Shown in pieces: positions 32,664-40,444 of a DNA stretch of 46,200 nucleotides; the first letter of the stretch is position 1; each line of letters starts with the position of its first letter. The notes beneath the pieces were generated by a model. That model had not been told where the DNA came from and made no database searches. It saw only the letters and a list, made by a program, of their open reading frames with translations. Origin of the DNA: an uncultured Prevotellaceae bacterium (GTDB taxonomy: Bacteria > Bacteroidota > Bacteroidia > Bacteroidales > Bacteroidaceae); contig CACYME010000031.1 of NCBI GenBank assembly GCA_902775475.1, forward strand, positions 1-46,200. The letters are read 5' to 3'. A program made the position numbers and the translations under genes.

Positions 32664-34553
32664 ATGAGAAAATCTTTATTCCTATTGTTTTTTGCCATTG
32701 TGGCAACAGTAGTAAAAGCGGAGAATGTCAATTACAGTACAGAACTATTGTATAATCCATCGGGCGACGGCCTGATGGTGGTGCGCAAAATCGTCCATTC
32801 AGACGGTTCTGTCACCATTGGCGACTATAAAGGAGACATGGTTATTCCTGAAATGGTCAACGGTGTGAAAGTAGTGGCCATCGATGCCGGAACGTTCAAG
32901 GACTGCACCGACCTGACGGGAATATCGATTCCCGGCAGCGTCGTCTATTCCGGTCCAGGGGCATTCTACGGCTGCACCTCGCTCAAGAAGCTCCGCCTGG
33001 AGGACAGCGACCAGGAACTCATCTTTATTGATGAGGACGAAGCGTATGTCACCTGCCGCTATTGGGAACTGGCCGCTTTGGAAGAGGTGTACGTGGGGCG
33101 CAACTTTCGTTATCAACATAAGAACGGCGAACCCGGCATTCCATTTGGCGAACCCTTCAGCCACCATTCCTCCATCAAGTCGGTAGTCTTTGGTGACAAG
33201 GTGACGCGAATCAACGTGGGCGCTTTCGGCTGGATTCATACACTCGAAAGGGTTTCATTTAGTGCAGGACTCGTCACTATAGAGAAAGACGCCTTCCAAG
33301 GTTCTGACCAATTAGCCAGCCCACTACACTTCCCCGAATCGCTGAAGTTCATCGGCGAATATGCCTTCTATGGCACTGTCATCCCGGAGGTGGTCATCCC
33401 GAACAGCGTCGACGAAATCTGCGACTACGCCTTAAGCATCAGTACCCTGAAGAACGTCGTTTTTGAAGACGGCGAGCATCCCATCAAGCTCGGTGCCGGC
33501 AATATGGACGGTGTCGCCCCCGGCCCGTTTGGCACAGCCATGTTCTCAAGTGGAGGTGGACAGCCATTAGAGGAAGCCTACGTCGGACGCCCCGTCGAAT
33601 CAGAGTGGCCCGACCTGTTCCATGGCAATGCCACCGTCAAGAAGGTGACATTGGGGAAACATGCCATTGGCCTCAGCAACTCCTACTTCGAGAACTGTAC
33701 GAGTCTGGAGACCGTCGTGCTGGGCGAAAACATCAACCGGATTGGCGATTTGGCTTTCTTTGGATGCGCAAAGCTGAAAACCGTCAATTTGCCGGAGGGA
33801 ATCACCTCTATTGGGCACTCTGCCTTTACGGGTTGCGAGTCGCTGACTGGCATCAAGCTGCCTTCCACCTTGACTTATATAGGAGATTACGCCTTTACGA
33901 ACATGGGGCTGACGAAGATTGTCATCCCAAAGCGTGTGGAGGAAATAGGCGTTGAAGGGGTCAGCAATTGGCTGCTTCAGACCGTTGTCATTGAGGACGG
34001 CACAACACCGCTGAAGATGGGGCACGCTGATGTAGGCTCGGTATTCTTGAATTGCAAAAAGCTCGAGAAGGCCTACGTGGGTAGAAACATCAATACGGAT
34101 GCCTTCCATGGCTGCGAGTCGCTGAAGGAACTTACTTTTGGAAATGAGGTGACTGCCGTTCACGCCTTTTTCTGTGAGGGTTGCCCATTGGAAAAGCTGG
34201 TCTTAGGCAGTTCTGTCACTCAAATCGGTGAGAATGCATTTTCTGCTATTTGGGAAGAGAGCGCAAAACTGAACGCCATCTATTGCCATGCCACAACGCC
34301 CCCTGTATGTGCCGATGCCAATGTGTTCAACAACATCAGCAAGACCACGTGCAAGCTCTTTGTACCAGGGAATGCTATTGATGCCTACAAGGCTGCTGAT
34401 GTATGGAAAGATTTCTTCAACATCGAGGTGTCTGGCATCAATAGCATCACCAGGGCCTCCTCGTCTGATGCCATCTACGACCTGCAAGGTCGCCCCATGA
34501 ATGGTGGCAAGGGCTTGCTTATCGTTGGCGGCAAGAAGATGCTGGCAAAGTAA
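32664..34553 (+). CDS. BspA-like leucine-rich repeat surface protein with T9SS-like C-terminal tail
   Basis: The 629-residue precursor has a signal peptide (MRKSLFLLFFAIVATVVKA). It contains multiple LRR_5 repeats of the pattern IpxsVxxIgxxAFxgCxxLxxv: IPGSVVYSGPGAFYGCTSLK, LPEGITSIGHSAFTGCESLT, LPSTLTYIGDYAF. Interspersed blocks of the type EEAYVGR are a lineage-specific variant. The end (IYDLQGRPMNGGKGLLIVGG followed by KKMLAK) resembles the Prevotella C-terminal sorting domain consensus for the type IX system, which PorX regulates. A surface adhesin or glycan-binding role is plausible. Base composition is slightly more AT-rich than in neighbours. Confidence 0.87.
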   Translation: MRKSLFLLFFAIVATVVKAENVNYSTELLYNPSGDGLMVVRKIVHSDGSVTIGDYKGDMVIPEMVNGVKVVAIDAGTFKDCTDLTGISIPGSVVYSGPGAFYGCTSLKKLRLEDSDQELIFIDEDEAYVTCRYWELAALEEVYVGRNFRYQHKNGEPGIPFGEPFSHHSSIKSVVFGDKVTRINVGAFGWIHTLERVSFSAGLVTIEKDAFQGSDQLASPLHFPESLKFIGEYAFYGTVIPEVVIPNSVDEICDYALSISTLKNVVFEDGEHPIKLGAGNMDGVAPGPFGTAMFSSGGGQPLEEAYVGRPVESEWPDLFHGNATVKKVTLGKHAIGLSNSYFENCTSLETVVLGENINRIGDLAFFGCAKLKTVNLPEGITSIGHSAFTGCESLTGIKLPSTLTYIGDYAFTNMGLTKIVIPKRVEEIGVEGVSNWLLQTVVIEDGTTPLKMGHADVGSVFLNCKKLEKAYVGRNINTDAFHGCESLKELTFGNEVTAVHAFFCEGCPLEKLVLGSSVTQIGENAFSAIWEESAKLNAIYCHATTPPVCADANVFNNISKTTCKLFVPGNAIDAYKAADVWKDFFNIEVSGINSITRASSSDAIYDLQGRPMNGGKGLLIVGGKKMLAK

Positions 34554-34585
34554 CGATTATTTCCGTCGAAAGTAACTTCTGTTCG

Positions 34586-34646
34586 GAAAAGCAAAGAAAA
34601 AAACGTGTTTTTTTCTTTGCTTTTCGCTCGCTTATTCGTACCTTTG
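34586..34646 (+). promoter_or_regulatory. Palindrome-promoter module upstream of DUF486 gene
   Basis: GAAAAGCAAAGAAAAAAAC (34586-34604) and its exact complement (34607-34625) form a 19-bp inverted repeat. The right arm includes the -33 TTTG (34616-34619). Nineteen bases later is TACCTTTG (34639-34646). The spacer is CTTTTCGCTCGCTTATTCG. Confidence 0.75.
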
Positions 34647-34669
34647 CGCCCCGAAAAGAACAAAGTGAC

Positions 34670-35038
34670 ATGAACGGACTTTATACCATCATTCTGCTCA
34701 TACTGAGCAACATCTTCATGACGCTGGCCTGGTATGGGCATCTGAAGCTCAGCGAAACAGGCATCAGCAAGTCGTGGCCCCTGCTGGGCGTCATCGTCTT
34801 CTCGTGGGGCATCGCCTTCTTCGAATACTGCTGCCAAGTGCCGGCCAACCGTCTGGGATTCGTGGGCAACGGCGGCCCCTTCTCGCTGGTGCAGCTGAAG
34901 GTGGTGCAGGAGTGCATCTCGCTCTTCGTCTTTGCCATCATCGCCAACATCATGTTCCAGGGACAGCAGCTGCACTGGAACCACATCCTGGCCTTCATCT
35001 TCATCGTGCTGGCCGTCTATCTGGTGTTTATGAAGTAA
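34670..35038 (+). CDS. DMT/SMR-like membrane protein (DUF486 family)
   Basis: The 122-residue protein has four membrane helices (about 4-22, 36-55, 80-98, 103-120) and the family segments LSNIFMTLAWYGHLK, WGIAFFEYCCQVPANRLG and LKVVQECISLFVFA. DUF486 proteins resemble small multidrug-type transporters but no substrate is established. The start is supported by the promoter module ending 24 bases upstream. Confidence 0.87.
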   Translation: MNGLYTIILLILSNIFMTLAWYGHLKLSETGISKSWPLLGVIVFSWGIAFFEYCCQVPANRLGFVGNGGPFSLVQLKVVQECISLFVFAIIANIMFQGQQLHWNHILAFIFIVLAVYLVFMK

Positions 35039-35045
35039 AAAGCCC

Positions 35046-35080
35046 ACCCCAACCCCTCCCCATGGGAGGGGCTGTTGGGG
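35046..35080. repeat. GC-rich palindromic element upstream of the ttcA-like gene
   Basis: CCCCAACCCCTCCC-CAT-GGGAGGGG then CTGTTGGGG: a near-perfect palindrome of the family found in coding frames elsewhere. It fills the 53-base gap between the DUF486 and ttcA-like genes. Confidence 0.65.
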
Positions 35081-35091
35081 CCTGTATTATT

Positions 35092-35817
35092 ATGAAAACG
35101 GAGAAAGAGCTACTTTGGAAACGCCTCAACGAGCGCTTTGTGAAGGCGTTCGTTCAGTTTGGCTTGCTGCACGACGACGACCACGTGCTCGTGGGCCTGT
35201 CGGGCGGCAAGGACTCGCTGCTGCTCACCGAGCTGCTGGCCCGTCGTGCCCGCATCCTGCATCCACGCTTCAAGGTGGAGGCCCTGCACGTGCGCATGGA
35301 GGACGTCCAATACGAGACCGACACCAGCTACCTGCAGCGTTTCTGCGATGAGCTGGGAGTGCCGCTACACATAAAGTGGACAAGAAGCTTTGTGAGCGGG
35401 GCCGGGGGTGAGGCTTGCTTTATCTGCTCCTGGCAGCGCCGCAAGCAGCTGTTCAACCTGGCACAGGAGCTGGGCTGCAACAAGATTGCCCTGGGTCACC
35501 ACCAGGACGACCTGCTGCACACGGCACTGATGAACCTGCTCTATCAAGGGCGCTTCGGCACCATGCCCGCCCTGCTGCAGATGAAGAAGATGCCACTGCA
35601 GATCATCCGTCCGCTGTGCCTCATACCTGAAAGCCTCATCCGCCAGTACGCCGAACTGAGCCACTACGAGAAGCAGGTGAAGCTGTGCCCCTACGAACAC
35701 GAGACCAACCGCACCACCGCCCGCCGCATGTTCGAGCAAGCCGAGGCCCAGAACCCGGAGGTACGCTTCTCGCTCTGGAAGGCACTGGAGCGCGAAGGAA
35801 AACTGGTGGAAGATTAA
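35092..35817 (+). CDS. TtcA-like tRNA 2-thiolation ATP pyrophosphatase
   Basis: The 241-residue protein has the PP-loop SGGKDS at 37-42, the CxxC of TtcA at Cys109/Cys112 (EACFICSWQRRKQLF) and a third Cys199 (VKLCPYEHETNRTT). These positions match the three cysteines that hold the 4Fe-4S cluster in TtcA, the enzyme that makes 2-thiocytidine at tRNA position 32. GHHQDDLLHTALMNLLYQG is also family-typical. I chose ATG 35092; the frame is open to 34774, but that would read through the DUF486 gene and the palindrome. Confidence 0.85.
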   Translation: MKTEKELLWKRLNERFVKAFVQFGLLHDDDHVLVGLSGGKDSLLLTELLARRARILHPRFKVEALHVRMEDVQYETDTSYLQRFCDELGVPLHIKWTRSFVSGAGGEACFICSWQRRKQLFNLAQELGCNKIALGHHQDDLLHTALMNLLYQGRFGTMPALLQMKKMPLQIIRPLCLIPESLIRQYAELSHYEKQVKLCPYEHETNRTTARRMFEQAEAQNPEVRFSLWKALEREGKLVED

Positions 35818-35834
35818 AAAAAAGAACATTCAAA

Positions 35835-36266
35835 TGTCAAAATCTTTCACAGAAATTTTTGTTCACTGCGGCGAAGCATTTTAGTGTGAAAAATGGCCGT
35901 TTTCGAGCCTCGGGAGAGGCGTTGCCCGATGAAAATCGGGCCGCAAAAGACGAAGTTTTGCACACACGGCCTACTTTTGTGCACGTTTTTTGCTCAAATT
36001 TTGCTACTTTTCGCGTTTCTGTAAGCACGCCAAATTTTCAAAAGTCAACGCCAAATTTTCAAAAGGCGTTGACGCCAAATTTTCAAAAGGCGTTGACTTT
36101 TTTTTTCTCAACGAACGCCATTTTTTGCCAAATTCAAATCAACCCGCTGACAATCAACAATTTAGCAAACCCTCAAAAAACAGGCGTTTTTTCGTCCAAA
36201 AGTTTCTTTCGTGGAGAATTTTTGAAATATGGAGGCCAAAAATGGCCTTTTTGTCAATATCTTTCA
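35835..36266 (+). repeat. Dispersed ~400-bp AT-rich element, copy C
   Basis: Direct repeats TGTCAAAATCTTTCA (35835-35849) and TGTCAATATCTTTCA (36252-36266) bound this copy, 14 of 15 positions alike. Inside are the GCCCGAT-GAAA-ATCGGGC hairpin (35926-35943 region), GTGCACGTTTTTTGCTC, CACGCCAAATTTTCAAAAGT and a core with three GCCAAATTTTCAAAA units alternating with GGCGTTGAC. It then shares ATTTAGCAAACCCTC with copy A. It runs in the same direction as copy A and opposite to copy B. The predicted open frame continues from the end of ttcA but shows no codon-level conservation against copy B. Confidence 0.82.
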
Positions 36267-36382
36267 AAAAAAAGAAGATGAAAGGTATCTATCTTTTCAG
36301 CAATAATCGGCGAAGTTATTTCGACGTTATTTCGCAAGAAAAGCGGAAACCAGCAAATATTGTCAAATAAACAAGTTTTCCT

Positions 36383-36413
36383 TTTGCATTTCACTCGTTT
36401 TTTCGTACCTTTG
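36383..36413 (+). promoter_or_regulatory. GH43 promoter with the conserved spacer
   Basis: TTTG (36383-36386), exactly 19 bases (CATTTCACTCGTTTTTTCG), then TACCTTTG (36406-36413). Confidence 0.77.
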
Positions 36414-36445
36414 CAAACCGAATGATCATTCACAACACTAAACTT

Positions 36446-37501
36446 ATGAACAAAGCATTACTAACACTAACTTTCCTGGCCTTCTGCACCACCATCAGTG
36501 CTCAGCAGCAGCGCCGCCCCCGCTTCCAGCGCGAAGCCTTCCAGACAGAGACACCCATGGTCCATGACCCCGTGATGGCCAAGGACGGCGACACCTACTA
36601 CATCTATGCCACGGGCATGGGCATCCAGCAAATGACCTCGAAGGACCGCAAGACCTGGACCGTGCTGCCCCAACCCGTGATGACCGTCATCCCCGGCTGG
36701 ACCACCGACTCTGTGGCAGGCTTCGGCAGCCATGTATGGGCCCCCGACGTCATTCGCTGGCACGGTCAATGGTGGCTGGCCTACAGCTGCTCCACCTTCG
36801 GCAAGAACGGCTCGGCCATCGGCCTGCTCAGTAGCCGCTCGCTGGGAGCCAACATGTGGAAGGACGAGGGGTGCATCGTCTGCTCACACACCTGGAAGCG
36901 TGGTGCCGACGGCCAGATGACGGGCGACAACTGGAACGCCATCGACCCGAACTTCGTCATCGACCAGCAGACCGATACGCCCTGGCTCGTGTGGGGTTCT
37001 TTTTGGGACGGCATTCAGCTGGCCCGCCTCGACTCTACCATGCACATCGCCAAGGGCGAGCAGCCCCGCACCATCGCCCGCCGCTTCGACCCAAGCTATA
37101 AGCCCACGGAGGAAAACCCCACGTCGAAGTATGCTGGGACGAACGCCATCGAGGCACCGTTCATCTTCCACCACGGCGACTACTACTATCTGTTCGTATC
37201 ATGGGACTACTGCTGCCGGGGTGCCAAGAGCAACTACCGCGTGGCCGTGGGCCGCAGCAAGACGGTCGGCGGACCCTACGTCGACCGCGAGGGCAAGGAC
37301 ATGGCCCAGGGCGGCGGCACGCTCTTCCTTGAAGGCGACAAGCAGCAGTGGGAGGCCGCCGGCCATTGTGCCGCCTACACCTTCGACGGCGAGGATGTGT
37401 TCATCTGCCACGGCTACAGTGCCACGCAGAATGGTGCCGCCATGCTCATTCAGCGCCCTATCAGCTGGACGCCTGACGGATGGCCAGTTCTCAGCGAATG
37501 A
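36446..37501 (+). CDS. GH43 arabinan endo-1,5-alpha-L-arabinosidase, secreted
   Basis: The 351-residue enzyme (from ATG 36446) has a signal peptide (MNKALLTLTFLAFCTTISAQ). The five-bladed propeller catalytic residues are visible: base Asp41 in MVHDPVMAKDGDTYYIY, Asp167 in NAIDPNFVID and acid Glu236 in NAIEAPFIFHHGDYYYLF. YCCRGAKSNYRVAVGRSK is typical of endo-arabinanases. The upstream in-frame ATG at 36422 lies at the expected transcription start, so 36446 is preferred. Its 3' end overlaps that of the convergent TonB-like gene by 11 bases. Confidence 0.9.
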   Translation: MNKALLTLTFLAFCTTISAQQQRRPRFQREAFQTETPMVHDPVMAKDGDTYYIYATGMGIQQMTSKDRKTWTVLPQPVMTVIPGWTTDSVAGFGSHVWAPDVIRWHGQWWLAYSCSTFGKNGSAIGLLSSRSLGANMWKDEGCIVCSHTWKRGADGQMTGDNWNAIDPNFVIDQQTDTPWLVWGSFWDGIQLARLDSTMHIAKGEQPRTIARRFDPSYKPTEENPTSKYAGTNAIEAPFIFHHGDYYYLFVSWDYCCRGAKSNYRVAVGRSKTVGGPYVDREGKDMAQGGGTLFLEGDKQQWEAAGHCAAYTFDGEDVFICHGYSATQNGAAMLIQRPISWTPDGWPVLSE

Positions 37502-39647
37502 TGATTCTTTGATAATCAGCAATGTCAATCTTCTTAGCCGGAACCTTTACTTCCTTTATTGATGTAGCAGGTTTCAGCCGGATGGTGAGCGTCGTGTCGG
37601 CGGGGTGGAGAATGCGAGTGGTCAGGTAGCCGACATGGCCCACCTCGATGGTGGCATCGGGAAACGGCAGCCATAGCTCGAAGTGCCCCGTGCTGTCAGT
37701 CCTTACTTGCACGGTTTCTGGGGCGGGCGCATTGCCTACCATCGACAGGATGACATCGGCCAGCGGCTCATCCTGCTCGTTCAGCACCGTGCCAGCTACT
37801 CGCCTGCGGTTGTTCAGGATTTCCGGGCAGTCGGCAGCGTACAGCTTGTCGACAGAATGAAGGTGCATGATAACCTGACGCTGGCCGCTCGTGGAACCAT
37901 ATACCTCTCCACACCAGAAGGAAGGAGCGTCGGGGGCGGGCAAGAAGTGGAAGGTCGACTCCCATAACCCTCGGGGGCCATAGTGCCAGATGTGGCTGTA
38001 GAGCGTGCGTGGCTCGCCCTCAGTAACCGTTCCTCCATAGATGAACGCCTTGCGCACGAAGCTGTCCGTCCGCTCAATGTGCTGGTCTGCCTGACTGGCT
38101 GCCAGGTCTATTTCGCTGAGGACATGATTCAGCTGGGGGCTATTCTCTTTCATGACAATTGTTCCGTTTTTGTCCATCCATGCAGGGTCGGTTTTTACAA
38201 TCACTGCTTCACGAATCAGGGGGACATAGACACCGTGGGCATCGCTGCCTACGGGGCCGAAGTATTCGCGGCGGAGTCTGCCGTGTTGCTGGGCGAGCAG
38301 TCCGAAGAGCCGTTCTTCCGTCGGCGTGTCGTAGAGGTCGGGCGCAAAGTAGTCCCTGTTAGTTTTCTCGGTGAAACCCTTGCGATAGCTGTCCAGCAGG
38401 TAGGCCAGGCGTCGCGCCTTCAACTGGTCGGGGGTGAGCTGGCTGACGGGAGTGAACGGCGTGGTGGTGATTTCCACGATGCCTTGGCAGTTCTTCCCCT
38501 GTTCGCCATAGATGGCACGGGCCGCATCGTCCTTCAGCACCCGGATACTCTCAACCAGTTGGTGACGGTCGAAGAAGTATTGATGAAGGTCGTCTATTTT
38601 TTCCTCTTTTGCGATTGGCTGCCCGTTGACGACCACCAGAATGGAGTCCTTTTTGCCGTCATGGGTACCAGTCACGCGCATGGCGTTTGGCCCTAAGTCA
38701 GCCGAGGCTGGCACGATGGCAAGGCCAGCTATATGTCCTTGCAGCTTCTCGTTTCGTTTCTGGGCAAAAAAGGTCTGGCGCTCCTCCTCCGTAGCCTGGA
38801 ACGTCACGGGAACAGTGTATTTTACATTCACGCAGCGATCTAATATTTTGCCGGGAGTCCATCGGGGCATCAGGCTGAGGATGCGCAGGCTCTCTTCGCC
38901 CAGCTGCTGCTCTATCTGCTCCCTCAGCTGCTGCTGTCTCTCGACACTCTCCTGACTCAGGCGCAAGGTGTCATATTTCAGTTTCATCATCTTCACAACC
39001 TTGTAGTTGGAGGTATAGCCGAGGCTGTCGACTCTGAAGGTAGTGATGACACGTCCCGTCGCGCCATACTCCATGGCCAGGTCGGGATAGTGCATGGTCG
39101 TCTTGATAAACTCCATCAGGGCGCGGTCGCCACCGGGGAAATAAGGCATCTGCTCGACACAATCGTAAACTACGCTCGCCGGGCTTTCTACTGCTGGCGA
39201 AACATTCATGGCCAATTGACCAGAGGGGGCAGCAGGCTTGCTTGCAGAGGCAACCGACTTATCTGCGGATATGGCAGGCTTGTCAGCTGAAGTGACCTGC
39301 ACAGCCACAACCTTCCCATCAAGGGCAGGAGGTGGGGTCTGTAATTCCTTAGACTGCTGAGGAGCTGAAGTCACTGCCCCTTCCCCTACAAGGGAGGGGA
39401 GTGGCTGCGCCGACCTCGCCGTTTGCGCTGTCTGCTGAGCGAGGAGCGGCTGCTCCTCTGGTTTCTCTCTTCCTATATTCAGAACAAAAAGCAGCGCGAT
39501 GGCGGCAGCGATGCCAATGCCCCCACCCCATGCGGCTGTTCTGCTCATGCGAGGCCGTTTGCCGATGACCTCGCGCTCAAAGCGTGCCCACTCCGCGTCC
39601 ACATCGGGCATGCCAATCTTCTTGTCAATATCTTCCTGCTTCATCAT
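37491..39647 (-). CDS. Composite TonB-like membrane protein coupled to an ECF sigma factor
   Basis: The 718-residue protein has a short cytoplasmic N-terminus (MMKQEDIDKKIGMPDVDAEW), one membrane helix at about 40-60 and a low-complexity Pro/Ala/Ser linker. A TonB C-terminal-like domain follows (YFPGGDRALMEFIKTTMHYP, ATGRVITTFRVDSLG), then a plug-like piece (AIYGEQGKNCQGIVEITTTP) and a C-terminal CarboxypepD-reg-like sandwich (VAGTVLNEQDEPLADVILSM). Its ATG overlaps the sigma factor stop by 4 bases, the usual position of an anti-sigma factor, although no classical anti-sigma fold is evident. A palindrome in the linker encodes PLPSLVGEG. Confidence 0.72.
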   Translation of the reverse strand: MMKQEDIDKKIGMPDVDAEWARFEREVIGKRPRMSRTAAWGGGIGIAAAIALLFVLNIGREKPEEQPLLAQQTAQTARSAQPLPSLVGEGAVTSAPQQSKELQTPPPALDGKVVAVQVTSADKPAISADKSVASASKPAAPSGQLAMNVSPAVESPASVVYDCVEQMPYFPGGDRALMEFIKTTMHYPDLAMEYGATGRVITTFRVDSLGYTSNYKVVKMMKLKYDTLRLSQESVERQQQLREQIEQQLGEESLRILSLMPRWTPGKILDRCVNVKYTVPVTFQATEEERQTFFAQKRNEKLQGHIAGLAIVPASADLGPNAMRVTGTHDGKKDSILVVVNGQPIAKEEKIDDLHQYFFDRHQLVESIRVLKDDAARAIYGEQGKNCQGIVEITTTPFTPVSQLTPDQLKARRLAYLLDSYRKGFTEKTNRDYFAPDLYDTPTEERLFGLLAQQHGRLRREYFGPVGSDAHGVYVPLIREAVIVKTDPAWMDKNGTIVMKENSPQLNHVLSEIDLAASQADQHIERTDSFVRKAFIYGGTVTEGEPRTLYSHIWHYGPRGLWESTFHFLPAPDAPSFWCGEVYGSTSGQRQVIMHLHSVDKLYAADCPEILNNRRRVAGTVLNEQDEPLADVILSMVGNAPAPETVQVRTDSTGHFELWLPFPDATIEVGHVGYLTTRILHPADTTLTIRLKPATSIKEVKVPAKKIDIADYQRIIIR
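39372..39403. repeat. GC-rich palindromic element inside the TonB-like gene
   Basis: CACTGCCCCTTCCCC-TACA-AGGGAGGGGAGTG lies in frame in the low-complexity linker after the membrane helix (about residues 82-92). The outer CACT/AGTG and inner C-rich/G-rich arms pair. It closely resembles the intergenic copy at 11382-11414. Confidence 0.62.
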
Positions 39648-40138
39648 TTCTTTGCAATGTTAAAAGTTTTACGAATCTTCTCTAACGACCGCGTGATGTG
39701 CTTGTTCACCGCCGACGAGCTGATGCCGAGCACGGTGGCTGTCTCTGCGTAGGTCATCTCCTCGTCGTAGTGCAGGCGGAGCACACGGCGGTCTTGCTCC
39801 GTCAGGTTCTGCTCAATGGCTTGCTGCAGCTGCCTTAGCAGTTCCTCTCGCTCTTCGTCGTGGGCCTCTTCCTCGTGCCGTTGCAGCTCGCTCTCCATCT
39901 GCTGGCGAAGCTGCCGCTGCCGCAGCAGGTGCAGACACTGGTTGCGCGTGGCCGCCAGCAGATAGCCTCTGACGCTTTCGTCGCTCATCTCTGGCTTCGA
40001 GCGCCACATCTGCGTGAACACCTGGTTGACGGCGTCCTTGGCATCGTCGGCATTCTCCACCAGCGAGAAGGCCATCCGATACATTAGTGGGTAGCAGTCC
40101 TTGAACAAGCGTTCAAACCGTTGTTTTGTGTAGTCCAT
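39644..40138 (-). CDS. ECF-family RNA polymerase sigma factor
   Basis: The 164-residue protein starts MDYTKQRFERLFKDCYPLMY. Region 2 is RMAFSLVENADDAKDAVNQV followed by FTQMWRS. Region 4 (about 108-160) is LTEQDRRVLRLHYDEEMTYA with the HTH TATVLGISSSAVNKHITRSL. The spacing between the two is filled by a Gln/Glu-rich coiled segment. I chose ATG 40136-40138; an in-frame ATG at 40198 adds 20 residues unlike the family. It is followed by a coupled membrane protein that could sense the envelope and hold the sigma factor. Confidence 0.88.
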   Translation of the reverse strand: MDYTKQRFERLFKDCYPLMYRMAFSLVENADDAKDAVNQVFTQMWRSKPEMSDESVRGYLLAATRNQCLHLLRQRQLRQQMESELQRHEEEAHDEEREELLRQLQQAIEQNLTEQDRRVLRLHYDEEMTYAETATVLGISSSAVNKHITRSLEKIRKTFNIAKK

Positions 40139-40365
40139 AACTGTCTCGTTTTTGTCACAATTCTGTCTATAAGACCCTCCAAAGGCGAAATCAAACACCC
40201 CTCATTGCAAAAAAGTTTTGAAAACGATGACAAAAGTACTCATTTTTTCTGAAATGGCCGCAAAAGTAGAAAACAAAGTGGCCGTTCACGAAAAAAGACA
40301 TTGCCTTTCTTTACTCTCGGTTTTTCGCTGCTTTGCCACTACGTGGCGAACTTACATGGCACTTG

Positions 40366-40419
40366 GAAGAAAAAACAAACGCGTTTGTTTTGTTCTTCGC
40401 TCGTTTTTTCGTAACTTTG
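40366..40419 (+). promoter_or_regulatory. Palindrome-promoter module upstream of PD40 protein
   Basis: GAAGAAAAAACAAAC (40366-40380) pairs with GTTTGTTTTGTTCTTC (40383-40398) with one bulge. The right arm includes the -33 TTTG (40389-40392). Nineteen bases later is TAACTTTG (40412-40419). The spacer is TTCTTCGCTCGTTTTTTCG. Confidence 0.72.
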
Positions 40420-40444
40420 CCACAGAAATTGAAAAGGAAACGAG

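Noticed and set aside
34774-35091. Upstream extension of the TtcA-like frame
   Set aside because: It reads through the DUF486 gene in another frame and through the GC-rich palindrome.
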